From Methylosinus sp. Ce-a6 (lineage in GTDB: Bacteria; Pseudomonadota; Alphaproteobacteria; Rhizobiales; Beijerinckiaceae), in contig NZ_BGJX01000024.1 in the NCBI RefSeq assembly GCF_009811655.1, positions 1-52,113 on the forward strand: a stretch of DNA of 52,113 nt, given 5' to 3'. The position numbers were made by a program, and so were the translations under genes. This document shows positions 34,932-44,432 of this stretch, in pieces. The notes below the pieces were generated by a model, which saw nothing but the letters and a program-made list of their open reading frames with translations, was not told the origin of the DNA and ran no database searches. Within the stretch, counting starts at the first letter, position 1, and each line of letters opens with the position of its first letter.

Positions 34932-35172
34932 GGCCGCGCGGGCGAAAGGCTTGTCGAAAACGAGAGCCGACGCGCCCGAGGCCGGCGAGCTCGGCGAGGA
35001 GTTCTGGGCGCGCGCGACGCGCGTGCGGCCTCGGGAGCGCAAGGCGTCGGTGCATTTGCGCATCGACGCCGACGTGCTCGACTGGTTCAAGGCGCAGGGA
35101 GCCGGTCATCTGACCCGCATGAATGCGGTGCTGCGCGCCTATTACGAGGCGATGTCGCGCAAGGAGAAATGA
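34885..35172 (+). CDS. brnA: BrnA-family antitoxin
   Basis: 95 residues. SIKRFSLAEIEAARAKG at the N-terminus and SVHLRIDADVLDWFKAQG plus HLTRMNAVLRAYYEAM at the C-terminus are the BrnA layout: a toxin-binding front and a ribbon-helix-helix DNA-binding end. It neutralises BrnT and should repress the operon at the dyad upstream. The start is GTG at 34885, overlapping brnT by 47 bp, which ties translation of the antitoxin to that of the toxin. Confidence 0.92.
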   Translation: MTGNASIKRFSLAEIEAARAKGLSKTRADAPEAGELGEEFWARATRVRPRERKASVHLRIDADVLDWFKAQGAGHLTRMNAVLRAYYEAMSRKEK

Positions 35173-35182
35173 GGCGCGCGGC

Positions 35183-36373
35183 TCACGCCCGCGCCTTCTC
35201 CATCATGTCGACGAAGCGCGCGAAGAGATAATGGCTGTCCTGCGGGCCGGGCGATGCCTCCGGGTGGTGCTGCACCGAGAAGGCCGGGCGGTCGGCCAGG
35301 GCAATGCCGCAATTGGAGCCGTCGAACAGTGAGCGATGCGTCTCCGTGACATTGGCCGGCAGGCTGTCGCGATCCACGGCGAAGCCATGGTTCATCGAGA
35401 CGATCTCCACCTTTCCGGTAGTGAAATCCTTCACCGGATGATTGGCGCCGTGATGGCCCTGCGGCATTTTCGTCGTCCTCGCGCCGACGGCGAGCGCCAT
35501 CATCTGATGGCCGAGACAGATGCCGAAAGTGGGGACCTTGCGCTCCAAGAGCTCGCGGATCGTCGGCACGGCGTATTTGCCGGTCTCGGCCGGATCGCCG
35601 GGACCATTGGAGAGGAACACGCCATCCGGCGAAAGGGCGAGAATGTCCTTCGCGCTCGTCGTCGCCGGCACGACGATCACCTCGCAGCCGGCCTCCGCCA
35701 GCAGCCGCAGAATATTGCGCTTGACGCCATAATCCACGGCGACGACGCGGAATTTGGCCCCGTCGCGCTTGCCATAGCCCGCGGCCTGCCGCCAGACGGT
35801 CTCATCCCACTCATAGCGCGCCGGCGCGGTGACGGAGGGCACGAGGTCCATGCCGTCTATGCCCGGCCAGGCGGCGGCCTCGGCGCGCAGCGCCGCGAGA
35901 TCGAAGACGCCGTCCGGCGCGTGGGCGATGACGGCGTTCTGCATTCCCTTCTCGCGGATCAGCGTCGTCAGCGCGCGCGTGTCTATGCCGCTGAGCCCGA
36001 TGATCCCGCGCGCGGCGAGCCATTCGCCGAGCGGGCGCAGCGCGCGATAATTGGACGGATCGCCAGAGGGCGCGGCCACGATGACGCCGCGCACACCCGA
36101 GCGGCTCTCGAGATCGACGGTCTCGACATCCTCGTCATTGACGCCGACATTGCCGATATGCGGAAAAGTGAAGGTGACGATCTGCCCGGCATAGGAGGGA
36201 TCGGTGAGAATCTCCTGATAGCCGGTCATGGCCGTGTTGAAGCAGACCTCGCCGACGGCCGCGCCCGTCGCGCCGAAGCCGAAGCCGGAAATCGCCTCGC
36301 CGCTCGCAAGAACCAGAACCCCCGTGTGGACCGGAACCGTCCAACCCGTCGCTTCGTCTTGATCCGGGCTCAT
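35183..36373 (-). CDS. carA: Carbamoyl-phosphate synthase small subunit
   Basis: 396 residues. The glutamine amidotransferase triad is visible as the Cys in FGICLGHQMMAL and the His and Glu in VQHHPEASPGP. The N-terminal half has the CarA-specific segment CFNTAMTGYQEILTDPSY. It releases ammonia from glutamine and passes it to CarB for pyrimidine and arginine synthesis. carB is not in the window. The ATG at 36373 begins the conserved part; the frame continues 34 codons upstream without support. It is convergent with brnA and divergent from yqeY. Confidence 0.96.
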   Translation of the reverse strand: MSPDQDEATGWTVPVHTGVLVLASGEAISGFGFGATGAAVGEVCFNTAMTGYQEILTDPSYAGQIVTFTFPHIGNVGVNDEDVETVDLESRSGVRGVIVAAPSGDPSNYRALRPLGEWLAARGIIGLSGIDTRALTTLIREKGMQNAVIAHAPDGVFDLAALRAEAAAWPGIDGMDLVPSVTAPARYEWDETVWRQAAGYGKRDGAKFRVVAVDYGVKRNILRLLAEAGCEVIVVPATTSAKDILALSPDGVFLSNGPGDPAETGKYAVPTIRELLERKVPTFGICLGHQMMALAVGARTTKMPQGHHGANHPVKDFTTGKVEIVSMNHGFAVDRDSLPANVTETHRSLFDGSNCGIALADRPAFSVQHHPEASPGPQDSHYLFARFVDMMEKARA

Positions 36374-36440
36374 CCGCGCTCTATGCCTCACCCTCATCCG
36401 CCGGCGCGCCGCCATCGGGCGCCCGCCATCCCTCGAAAAA

Positions 36441-36482
36441 TCTAGACCGCCGCGATCCCTTCGGATCGCAAGCACGTCTAGA
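36441..36482. repeat. Stem-loop between carA and yqeY
   Basis: TCTAGAC (36441-36447) and GTCTAGA (36476-36482) enclose an inner hairpin GCGATCC-CTTC-GGATCGC. The structure lies in the 135-bp divergent control region and is followed by a weaker one just before the yqeY start. It may be a repeat element or a shared operator. Confidence 0.65.
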
Positions 36483-36508
36483 ACATTTCACTGCGAAGTG
36501 GAAATACA

Positions 36509-36958
36509 ATGCGCGAACGTTTCACGGCCGACCTCAAGGCGGCGATGAAGAGCGGCGAGAAGCAGAAGGTCGAGACGATCCGCATGATCACCGCGGGGCT
36601 CAAGGATCGCGACATAGAGGCGCGCGCCACCGGCAAGACGCTGACCGACGACGATATTCTCGCTCTGCTGCAGAAAATGGTGAAGAGCCGCCAGGAATCG
36701 GCGGAAATCTACGAGAAGGGCGGCCGTCCCGAGCTCGCCGAGAAGGAGCGCGCCGAGATCGCCGTGATCTCGGACTACCTGCCCCAGCAGCTTTCCGAGG
36801 CCGAGGTCGCCGAGGCGATAAAGGCGGCCATCGCCGAGACCGGCGCCGCCTCGATCAAGGATATGGGCAAGGTCGTCGCCGCGCTCAAGGCGAAATATAC
36901 GGGCCGCATCGACTTCGGCAAGGCGAGCGCGGCCGTCAAGGCGGCGCTCGGCGGCTGA
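36509..36958 (+). CDS. yqeY: GatB/YqeY-domain protein
   Basis: 149 residues, a complete stand-alone YqeY protein. TIRMITAGLKDRDIEARATG and LPQQLSEAEVAEAIKAAIAE are family hallmarks; the C-terminal half resembles the tail domain of the amidotransferase subunit GatB, which contacts tRNA. A tRNA-related role is suspected but not established. In many alphaproteobacteria it is next to carA on the opposite strand and upstream of dnaG; here dnaG is absent and an unrelated, possibly acquired gene follows. Confidence 0.94.
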   Translation: MRERFTADLKAAMKSGEKQKVETIRMITAGLKDRDIEARATGKTLTDDDILALLQKMVKSRQESAEIYEKGGRPELAEKERAEIAVISDYLPQQLSEAEVAEAIKAAIAETGAASIKDMGKVVAALKAKYTGRIDFGKASAAVKAALGG

Positions 36959-37103
36959 CGCGCCGTTCGAGCCTCGCGCCCGGCGCCCGAGCGGCGTTCC
37001 GATAACTCTTCAACAGCGCCGCCATTTTCTCTTTTTTCGGGGAGAGGCGGGCGCTGTTTTTGCAACAAATATCTTTCATTATATTCAAATTCGGTATTTA
37101 GTT

Positions 37104-37121
37104 CACAATCGACATATTGTG
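37104..37121. promoter_or_regulatory. AT-rich dyad upstream of the membrane/OmpA-like gene
   Basis: CACAAT-CGACAT-ATTGTG is a perfect 6-bp dyad, 32 bp before the ATG at 37154, within an AT-rich stretch (about 37040-37140) unlike the rest of the window. It may be an operator or promoter element. Confidence 0.4.
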
Positions 37122-37153
37122 ATTTATCGTAAATTGATGAGCGAGCGACGCGC

Positions 37154-38422
37154 ATGGATCGCAAGAGCGCAGCAATCGAAGAAATAAGGATTCTTCAAAG
37201 CATCATCGCGAGGCATGAGAATCTGGCGTTTCGTGTAAAGGGATTTTTCGGAGCGGTCGTTGCAGGTTCCGCCGCCGCAATCTACTCTCGATTCGTGACC
37301 GTCGACCGAGTCGAATTCGTCGTGCTCGCGATTATAGTCTATGCCGCCTTTATGATTTGGCTGCTCTACCACAGGGCGGTGGTTGTGAAGGCCGCCAAGC
37401 GGGTGGCGGCCATAGAGGCGAGCTTGGCGGCGACGGCGCGCGAGGATCCAGAATCGCATGAGTGGAAACTCTATGATTCACTGGGCTCGGTACAACTCGA
37501 AGATTTCTGGCCGGCGCTCGATTTTCAGGCCGCGGTTCCGCTTCTCGTCGGCCTCGTCGTTCTTCTCGTGCTCGTCGCCGTCGCGCCTGTGAGACCGCCT
37601 TCGGGCAACAACCCCCCGATCGAAAATCTTCGACGCCCCTCTGTCGAATGCATTCAGCGGACCTCGCCGCTCTCCGGCGACCCTTATGATTTCGACGCAT
37701 CCTTCGCGCTGACGCTCGTATCGATTTTGTCGGGAAGCATCCTCATCGGATTGCGCAGAGGCGTCGCGCCGACGACCGCCGGCTTTGCGCTATTCGTGAT
37801 GGCGGGCGGCATTCAGGCGGCGGTCGTGAAAAATTTGAAGGTCGATAGTTTTCTGAAGGCGAACTTCGAAAACCTCATCAAAGCGCAATTCGAATCGCGC
37901 GGCGCCGTCGAGGCGAAGGCGGGAGATCGCTTCGTCTCCATTCGGCTCGGCGCGGTCGCGAATTTCAAAAAAGGTCGCGCGTCACTCGATTTCGAAGGCT
38001 TCGACGAGGACGCGTTACGCGCCGCCGAACGCGAGCTGGCGAGCATCTGTGAGCGATGGCGAAACGCCACGCCGCAGGATGGGGCGGGGATCGTTTTGAT
38101 TGTCGGCGCGACCGACCGACTTCCTCTGTCGGGGGAGACGAAAGCGCGTTACGAAGCCAATACGGGCCTCGCGCGGGCGCGTGTGGAGGCCGTGAAATCG
38201 CGTCTCGACGGCGATTGTTGGAAGAAGGGCGAAAAGGCTCCCGATCAAAGCAATGTTATTCCACTGGTCTCCGGTCCCCGTGTCACGCCGCCGCTCGGGG
38301 ACGTCGCGCAAGCGACGCGGCGACTCGGGGCTCCTTCCGATCGCCGCGTCGATGTCTGGCTCATGACGAGCGCGCCCAGCGCCCGCGAGAACTCGGACAA
38401 AGGCGGGGGCTTCGATTTCTGA
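37154..38422 (+). CDS. Multi-pass membrane protein with SLATT/2TM-like front and OmpA-like tail
   Basis: 422 residues of no family I recognise as a whole. An N-terminal helix (AAIEEIRILQSIIARHENLA) leads into two membrane helices (about 28-46 and 54-78) and a further charged helix, the layout of SLATT/2TM proteins from nucleotide-signalling conflict systems. A third helix follows near 126-144 and two more near 175-215. The C-terminal ~170 residues resemble an OmpA/MotB-type peptidoglycan-binding domain: RASLDFEGFDEDAL, VGATDRLPLSGETKARYEAN, TGLARARVEAVKSRL and DRRVDVWLMTS. Base composition upstream is AT-rich, which hints at transfer. Confidence 0.7.
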   Translation: MDRKSAAIEEIRILQSIIARHENLAFRVKGFFGAVVAGSAAAIYSRFVTVDRVEFVVLAIIVYAAFMIWLLYHRAVVVKAAKRVAAIEASLAATAREDPESHEWKLYDSLGSVQLEDFWPALDFQAAVPLLVGLVVLLVLVAVAPVRPPSGNNPPIENLRRPSVECIQRTSPLSGDPYDFDASFALTLVSILSGSILIGLRRGVAPTTAGFALFVMAGGIQAAVVKNLKVDSFLKANFENLIKAQFESRGAVEAKAGDRFVSIRLGAVANFKKGRASLDFEGFDEDALRAAERELASICERWRNATPQDGAGIVLIVGATDRLPLSGETKARYEANTGLARARVEAVKSRLDGDCWKKGEKAPDQSNVIPLVSGPRVTPPLGDVAQATRRLGAPSDRRVDVWLMTSAPSARENSDKGGGFDF

Positions 38423-38441
38423 TCGAAGCTTCAGCCTCGCC

Positions 38442-41400
38442 TCACTCCGCCGGCTCGGCGACGCGCGTCTCGTAATTGAGCACGGGCGCGAGCCAGCGCT
38501 CGATCTCGGCGACGGAGACGCCCTTGCGGGCGGCGTAATCCTCGACCTGATCGCGCTCCACTTTGGCGACGCCGAAATAATGCGCCGATGGATGCGCGAA
38601 ATAGAGCCCGCTGACCGATGAGGCCGGCGTCATGGCGTAGCTCTCCGTCAGCGCGACGCCGGTGCGCTTCGTCGCCTCCAGCAGGCCGAAGATCGTTTCC
38701 TTCTCCGTATGGTCGGGCTGCGCCGGATAGCCCGGCGCCGGGCGAATGCCGCGGTATTCCTCGGCGATGATCTGCTCCGGCGTGAGCGTCTCATCCGCAG
38801 CATAGCCCCAGAATTCGCGGCGCACGCGCTCATGCATGCGCTCGGCGAAGGCCTCCGCCACACGATCGGCCAGCGCCTTCACCATGATCGCCCCATAATC
38901 GTCATTGGCGCGGGCGAAGCGCTCGGCGATCTTCGCCTCCTGCGCGCCGGCGGTGACGACGAAGGCGCCGATGTAATCCGCCTTGCCCGAGCCCTCCGGA
39001 GCCACGAAATCGGAGAGCGCGACATTGGGCTTGCCGTCTCGGCGCGTCAGCTGCTGACGCAGCGTGTGCAGCGTCGCGAGCCTTTCGACGCGGCCCTCGC
39101 CCGTATAGAGCGCGATATCGTCGCCGACGGCGTTCGCCGGCCAGAAGCCGATGACGGCCTTGGGATTGAACCAACGCTCCTCCACGATGCGCGCGAGCAT
39201 CGCCTGCGCATCGTCGAGCAATTGCCGCGCCGCCGCGCCGCGCTCGGGATCGACGAGCAGCGCCGGATAGCGGCCCTTGAACTCCCAGGTCTGGAAGAAG
39301 GGCGTCCAATCGATATAGGGAACGAGCTCCGCCACATCATAGGACGCGAAGACGCGCGCGCCGAGGAAGCCGGGCTTTGCCGGCTCATAGGCGCCCCAGT
39401 CGATCTTCGGCGCATTGGCGCGCGCGGCGGCGAGCGAGACGCGCTGCTTGTCGGCCTGCGCGCGCGCATGGGCCTCGGCGACCTTCACATATTCCTCGCG
39501 CGTCTTGGCGACATAATCGGCGCGAGAAGACTGCGACATCAGCGCCTGCGCGACGCCCACGGCGCGCGAGGCGTCGGTCACATACACCGCTTGGCCCTTG
39601 CTGTAATTCGGGCTGATCTTCACCGCCGTATGCACGCGGCTCGTCGTCGCGCCGCCGATGAGCAGCGGCGCCGAAAAACCTTCGCGCTCGAGCTCTGATG
39701 CGACGAAGCACATTTCGTCGAGCGAGGGCGTGATGAGGCCCGAGAGGCCGATGATGTCGACATTCTCGGCCTTCGCGGTCTCCAGAATCTTGGCGGTCGG
39801 AACCATCACGCCGAGATCGATGATCTCGAAATTATTGCAGCCGAGCACCACGCCGACGATATTCTTGCCGATGTCGTGAACGTCGCCCTTCACCGTCGCC
39901 AGCAATATCTTGCCGGCGGTGGAGCGGCTCTCCTTGTTCGCCTCCATATACGGCAGAAGATGCGCGACCGCCTGCTTCATCACGCGCGCGGATTTGACCA
40001 CCTGCGGCAGAAACATTTTTCCTTGGCCGAAGAGATCGCCGACGACATTCATGCCGGCCATCAGCGGGCCTTCGATGACGTCGAGCGGCCGCGCGCTCGC
40101 GAGCCGGGCCTCCTCGACATCCTGCTCCACATAATCGGCGACGCCATTGACGAGCGCATATTCGAGCCGCTTCTCGACGCTCGCCTCGCGCCAGGCGGCG
40201 TCCTTCTCCGCCGCTTTCGCGCCCGCGCCTTTGAAGCGCTCGGCGATCTCGACGAGGCGCTCGGTCGCGTCCGGCCGGCGGTTCAGCACCACATCTTCGC
40301 AGGCTTCGCGCAGCTCGGGATCGATCTTCTCATAGACAGCGAGCTGGCCGGCGTTGACGATGCCCATATCCATCCCCGCCGCAATGGCGTGATAGAGGAA
40401 GACGGAATGCATCGCCTCGCGCACCGGCTCATTGCCGCGGAAGGAAAAGGAGAGGTTGGACACGCCGCCCGACACATGCGCGTGCGGCAGCGTCGTCTTG
40501 ATCGCGCGCGCCGCGTCGATGAAGTCGACGCCATAATTGGCGTGCTCTTCTATGCCGGTCGCCACGGCGAAAATGTTGGGGTCGAAGATGATGTCCTGCG
40601 GCGGGAAGCCGACTTCCTCGACGAGAATCTCATAGGCGCGGCCGGAGATTTCCACCTTGCGCGCGAAAGTGTCGGCCTGTCCCGCCTCGTCGAAGGCCAT
40701 CACGACGACGGCGGCGCCATAGCGCCTCACCTTGGTCGCCGCCTCGATGAATTTCTCCTCGCCTTCCTTCAGCGAGATGGAGTTGACGACGCCCTTGCCC
40801 TGCAGACATTGTAGCCCCGCCTCGATCACCTCGAATTTCGACGAATCGACCATCACCGGCACGCGGGCGATGTCGGGCTCGGCGGCGAGCAGATTCAAGA
40901 ATTCGACCATCGCCTTTTTCGAATCGAGCAGGCCCTCGTCCATATTGATGTCGATGACCTGCGCGCCATTGGCGACCTGGTCGCGCGCCACATCCAGCGC
41001 CGCGGCGTAATCGCCGGCGGTGATGAGCTTGCGGAACTTGGCCGAGCCCGTGACATTGGTGCGCTCGCCGACATTGACGAAGGGAATATCCTTGGTCAGC
41101 GTGAAAGGCTCGAGGCCGGAGAGGCGCAGCAGCGGGGGAACCTGCGGAATGACGCGCGGCGCGACGCCCTTCATGGCGCCGGCGATGGCGGCGATATGCG
41201 GCGGCGTCGTGCCGCAGCAGCCGCCGACCACATTGACGAGGCCGGCCTTGGCGAATTCGCCGACGAGCTCGGCCATATATTCGGGGCTCTCGTCATAGAG
41301 GCCGAATTCATTGGGGAGGCCCGCATTGGGGAAGGCGCAGACGCGCGTGTCGGCGATGCGCGCGACCTCGGCGATATGCTGGCGCATCTCGCGCGCGCCG

Positions 41401-42164
41401 AGCGCGCAATTGAAGCCGATCGAGAAGGGTTTTGCGTGCGCGATCGAGTTCCAGAAGGCGGCCGCCGTCTGGCCGGAGAGCGTGCGGCCGGAAAGATCGG
41501 TGATCGTTCCCGAGATCATGACGGGGAAGCGTGTGCCGAGCTTCTCGAAAGCGTCCTCCACCGCATAGATCGCGGCTTTGGCGTTCAGCGTGTCGAAGAT
41601 CGTCTCGATGAGCAGAATATCGGCGCCGCCCTCCAATAGGCCGAGCGCGGCCTCGTGATAGGCGGCGCGCAAATCGTCGAAAGTGACGGCGCGAAAGCCT
41701 GGATTGGAGACGTCCGGCGAGATCGACGCGGTGCGATTGGTCGGGCCTATGGAGCCGGCGACGAAACGCGGAACGCCCGTCTCGCGCGCGACTTCGTCCG
41801 ATGCCGCGCGCGCGAGGCGCGCGCCCTCCAGATTGAGCTCATAGACGATATGCTCGAGGCCGTAATCGGCCTGGGCGATGGAGGTGCAAGAAAAAGTGTT
41901 GGTCTCGATGATGTCGGCGCCGGCCTCGAGATAGGCGCGATGGATGGCCTTGATCGCGTCCGGCTGCGTCAGCGTCAGCAGATCATTGTCGCCGCGCAGA
42001 TCTTTCGGATGATCCTCGAAGCGCGCGCCGCGGAAATCTTCTTCCGTGAATTTGTGGCGTTGGATCATCGTGCCCATGGCGCCGTCGAGGACGAGAATGC
42101 GCTCGCTCGCCGCTTTTTCCAGCGCTGCGAGAATCTTCGGTCCGTGGTTCTTGTCGAAGCTCAT
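38442..42164 (-). CDS. metH: Cobalamin-dependent methionine synthase
   Basis: 1240 residues, full length for MetH. Domains in order: homocysteine-binding with zinc ligands ([12 protein letters not shown]), methyl-tetrahydrofolate-binding ([32 protein letters not shown]), B12-binding with axial His ([20 protein letters not shown]) and the reactivation domain with [15 protein letters not shown]. It moves the methyl group from methyl-THF through cob(I)alamin to homocysteine. The start overlaps the metF stop by 4 bp. It is the last gene of the SahR-like-metF-metH operon and converges on the OmpA-like gene. Confidence 0.98.
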   Translation of the reverse strand: MSFDKNHGPKILAALEKAASERILVLDGAMGTMIQRHKFTEEDFRGARFEDHPKDLRGDNDLLTLTQPDAIKAIHRAYLEAGADIIETNTFSCTSIAQADYGLEHIVYELNLEGARLARAASDEVARETGVPRFVAGSIGPTNRTASISPDVSNPGFRAVTFDDLRAAYHEAALGLLEGGADILLIETIFDTLNAKAAIYAVEDAFEKLGTRFPVMISGTITDLSGRTLSGQTAAAFWNSIAHAKPFSIGFNCALGAREMRQHIAEVARIADTRVCAFPNAGLPNEFGLYDESPEYMAELVGEFAKAGLVNVVGGCCGTTPPHIAAIAGAMKGVAPRVIPQVPPLLRLSGLEPFTLTKDIPFVNVGERTNVTGSAKFRKLITAGDYAAALDVARDQVANGAQVIDINMDEGLLDSKKAMVEFLNLLAAEPDIARVPVMVDSSKFEVIEAGLQCLQGKGVVNSISLKEGEEKFIEAATKVRRYGAAVVVMAFDEAGQADTFARKVEISGRAYEILVEEVGFPPQDIIFDPNIFAVATGIEEHANYGVDFIDAARAIKTTLPHAHVSGGVSNLSFSFRGNEPVREAMHSVFLYHAIAAGMDMGIVNAGQLAVYEKIDPELREACEDVVLNRRPDATERLVEIAERFKGAGAKAAEKDAAWREASVEKRLEYALVNGVADYVEQDVEEARLASARPLDVIEGPLMAGMNVVGDLFGQGKMFLPQVVKSARVMKQAVAHLLPYMEANKESRSTAGKILLATVKGDVHDIGKNIVGVVLGCNNFEIIDLGVMVPTAKILETAKAENVDIIGLSGLITPSLDEMCFVASELEREGFSAPLLIGGATTSRVHTAVKISPNYSKGQAVYVTDASRAVGVAQALMSQSSRADYVAKTREEYVKVAEAHARAQADKQRVSLAAARANAPKIDWGAYEPAKPGFLGARVFASYDVAELVPYIDWTPFFQTWEFKGRYPALLVDPERGAAARQLLDDAQAMLARIVEERWFNPKAVIGFWPANAVGDDIALYTGEGRVERLATLHTLRQQLTRRDGKPNVALSDFVAPEGSGKADYIGAFVVTAGAQEAKIAERFARANDDYGAIMVKALADRVAEAFAERMHERVRREFWGYAADETLTPEQIIAEEYRGIRPAPGYPAQPDHTEKETIFGLLEATKRTGVALTESYAMTPASSVSGLYFAHPSAHYFGVAKVERDQVEDYAARKGVSVAEIERWLAPVLNYETRVAEPAE

Positions 42165-43057
42165 GCTGCGGCTTTCTCGGTGACGGGGCGCACGCCCAGA
42201 AGATGGCAGATCGCGAAGACGAGGTCGGCGCGATTATTGGTGTAGAAGTGGAATTCCTTCACGCCATTCTCGGCGAGACCGAGCACCTGCTCCGCCGCGA
42301 CGGCGGCGGCGATGAGACGGCGCGTGACCGGATCGTCGTCCAATCCTTCGAAGCGATGGGCGAGCCAGTCGGGCACGCTCGCGCCCGCCTTGCGCGCGAA
42401 GTTCGCCGTCTGCTTGAAATTCTGCACCGGCATGATGCCGGGCACGATCGGAATCGTAATGCCCCGCGCGCGCGCTTTGTCGAGAAAGCGGAAATAGACG
42501 TCGTTCTCGAAGAAGAACTGCGTGATCGCGCGCGTCGCGCCGGCGTCGATCTTCGATTGCAGCGCGTCGAGATCGTCGTCGATCGTGCGGCTCTCGGGAT
42601 GGCCTTCCGGATAGGTGGAGACGGATATCTCGAAATCGCCGATCGCGCGAATGCCGCGCACGAGCTCGGTGGAGCTGCGATAGCCTCGAGGATGCGGCTC
42701 GAATCTCGTGCCGACGCCGGTCGGCGGATCGCCGCGCAGCGCGACGATGTGGCGCACGCCGGCGTCCCGATAGCCGCGCACGATCTCGTCGATCTCTTCG
42801 CGCGAGGCGGAGACGCAGGTCAGATGCGCGGCGGGGAGAATGTCGGTCTCGGCGGCGAGACGCGCGACGATATTATGCGTGCGCTCGCGCGTTGAGCCGC
42901 CCGCGCCATAGGTGACGGAGACGAATTTGGGCTTCAAGGGCGCGAGGCGCGCGATCGAATCCCAGAGCTGGACCTCCATCTCCGGCGTCTTCGGCGGGAA
43001 GAACTCGTAGGAGATATCGAAATGGCCCGGCGGCCACAGGCTGCGATTGTCGGACAT
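42161..43057 (-). CDS. metF: Methylenetetrahydrofolate reductase
   Basis: 298 residues. MetF reduces methylene-THF to methyl-THF with NADH and FAD, making the substrate of Met[46 protein letters not shown] and [19 protein letters not shown] are characteristic. The ATG at 43057 shares a base with the TGA of the SahR-like gene (TGATG), and the stop overlaps metH by 4 bp, so all three are coupled. A longer frame upstream only reads through the neighbour. Confidence 0.97.
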   Translation of the reverse strand: MSDNRSLWPPGHFDISYEFFPPKTPEMEVQLWDSIARLAPLKPKFVSVTYGAGGSTRERTHNIVARLAAETDILPAAHLTCVSASREEIDEIVRGYRDAGVRHIVALRGDPPTGVGTRFEPHPRGYRSSTELVRGIRAIGDFEISVSTYPEGHPESRTIDDDLDALQSKIDAGATRAITQFFFENDVYFRFLDKARARGITIPIVPGIMPVQNFKQTANFARKAGASVPDWLAHRFEGLDDDPVTRRLIAAAVAAEQVLGLAENGVKEFHFYTNNRADLVFAICHLLGVRPVTEKAAA

Positions 43058-44070
43058 CAGGCGGTCTCGTAGCTCGCTCGGGGAAGGGGATCGGCGATGA
43101 CGCGCGGATCGCGCGCCAACCACAGGGATACGGTGAGTTTCGCGGCGTCGTCTGCGCCGGGCGCGAGGTCGCGATGCTGCAAGGCCTCTAGGCCCGCCTG
43201 CTCGAGCAGAGAGACGATCTCCTGCTCCGAAAAGCCGAGGCGTCGATGCGCATGTTCGTCGCGCAGCGTCTCCTCGCGATGCGGCGCGAAATCGACGACG
43301 AGCAATCGGCCGCCAGGGGCGAGCGTGCGCGCCGCCTCGCGCAGCGCGCGGCCGGGATCGTCGAGATAATGCAGAACCTGATGCACGATGACGAGATCGC
43401 AGCTGTTGCGCTCTATGGGGAGCGCATACATGTCGCCCTGGCGCAGCTGCACATTGCGCGCGCCGGCTTTCTCCAGCCGGCCGCGCGCGACGGCGAGCAT
43501 GGCGGAGGAGAGATCGACGCCCACGGCCTGTTCCGCCTGCGGCGCGAAGAGCTCCAGCATCCGGCCCGTGCCGGCGCCGAGATCGAGCAGGCGGCGTAGC
43601 GGCGCCTCGCCCACCGCCTCGCGAATGGCGGCCTCGACCTGCGCCTCGGGCACATGGAGCGAGCGGATCGCGTCCCATTCGCGCGCATGTTCGGAGAAAT
43701 AGCGGGCGGCGTTCTCGGCGCGCGCCTGCCGCACCTCGGCGAGACGGGCGCGATCCCCGGCGACGCGCGCGTCGAGCGGGTCGAGCCAGGAGACGACGCT
43801 GCGGGCGATCTCGCCCTGCACATCGGCCGAGGCGAGGCGGAAGAAGGCCCAGGCGCCCTCGCGGCGCCGCTCGACGAGGCCGGCCTCGACGAGCAGCTTC
43901 AAATGGCGGGAGACGCGCGGTTGCGACTGGCCGAGAATGGCGACCGCCTCGCTCACGGTGAGCTCGGTCTCGGCGAGCAGGCCGAGCAGGCGCAGCCGCG
44001 TCTCCTCCCCCGCCGCATTGAGAGCGGCGAGAGCGGGTTCGAGGGGAAGGGGGTGTCGCACGTCGGTCAT
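43057..44070 (-). CDS. ArsR-type regulator fused to a SAM-methyltransferase domain (SahR-like)
   Basis: 337 residues. The N-terminal ~90 form an ArsR winged helix (EETRLRLLGLLAETELTVSE, GQSQPRVSRHLKLLVEAGLV); the C-terminal ~200 form a methyltransferase fold with LLDLGAGTGRMLELF. This matches SahR, which in proteobacteria senses S-adenosylhomocysteine and represses methionine-cycle genes. Position at the head of metF-metH supports that. A dyad lies 30 bp upstream of the start. The ATG at 44070 is preceded by a near-copy of itself 14 nt upstream (ATGACCGACG twice), so the true start is not certain. Confidence 0.88.
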   Translation of the reverse strand: MTDVRHPLPLEPALAALNAAGEETRLRLLGLLAETELTVSEAVAILGQSQPRVSRHLKLLVEAGLVERRREGAWAFFRLASADVQGEIARSVVSWLDPLDARVAGDRARLAEVRQARAENAARYFSEHAREWDAIRSLHVPEAQVEAAIREAVGEAPLRRLLDLGAGTGRMLELFAPQAEQAVGVDLSSAMLAVARGRLEKAGARNVQLRQGDMYALPIERNSCDLVIVHQVLHYLDDPGRALREAARTLAPGGRLLVVDFAPHREETLRDEHAHRRLGFSEQEIVSLLEQAGLEALQHRDLAPGADDAAKLTVSLWLARDPRVIADPLPRASYETA

Positions 44071-44100
44071 TTCGCGTCGGTCATGGGCTTCGCAGATTAG

Positions 44101-44120
44101 ATATAAAGATATCTATATGC
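44101..44120. promoter_or_regulatory. Candidate SahR-type operator
   Basis: ATATAAAGAT followed directly by ATCTATATGC is an imperfect AT-rich dyad centred at 44110/44111; about 7 of 9 inner positions match. It is the only AT-rich patch in the area, 30 bp upstream of the SahR-like gene, and is similar to SahR sites with an AAGATATCTTT core. It probably mediates autoregulation of the operon. Confidence 0.6.
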
Positions 44121-44152
44121 GTCGTCTTCGGAGAAATCAAGACGGCGCCGCG

Positions 44153-44251
44153 TCAGTCCGCCGAAACTGGACGCCACTCGACGATGTCGGCGGCGTTCAT
44201 GGGCGTCGCCTTCTCGGACGAGCCGCCGCCGCCCTCCGGCGCGAATGACAT
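44153..44251 (-). CDS. Possible 32-residue small ORF
   Basis: A short frame starting MSFAPEGGGGSSEKATPMNA and ending VEWRPVSAD. Codons are strongly G/C at third positions, as in the real genes here. There is no convincing ribosome site and no family is recognised. It lies upstream of the SahR-like gene on the same strand. It could be a real small gene, a remnant, or chance. Confidence 0.25.
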   Translation of the reverse strand: MSFAPEGGGGSSEKATPMNAADIVEWRPVSAD

Positions 44252-44355
44252 GTGAGCGCGGAAAAGGGGCGCCGAAAGGCTCGGCGCCAACCGCCGCGCC
44301 CGCATGCGTCATGCGGCAATTTCCGGCAATGCGCCGCGCTTTCCGGCGCATGTGA

Positions 44356-44384
44356 TTGACAGGCCTGCGAGCGCATAAGCTAAT
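44356..44384 (+). promoter_or_regulatory. Promoter of the amidoligase operon
   Basis: TTGACA at 44356-44361, a 17-bp spacer, and GCTAAT at 44379-44384 form a good sigma-70-type promoter. Transcription would start near 44391, about 40 nt before the GTG at 44433. A perfect 8-bp hairpin (GGCGCCGA/TCGGCGCC) lies 70 bp upstream. Confidence 0.65.
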
Positions 44385-44432
44385 CGCCCGTCGCCCCCTT
44401 GCGGGCGTCGCTCCGGCGAGGCGAAGAGCTCC

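Noticed and set aside
43057..44120. SAM- or cobalamin-riboswitch upstream of the metF/metH operon
   Set aside because: The leader before the SahR-like gene is too short and lacks conserved riboswitch boxes; a protein operator explains the AT-rich dyad better.
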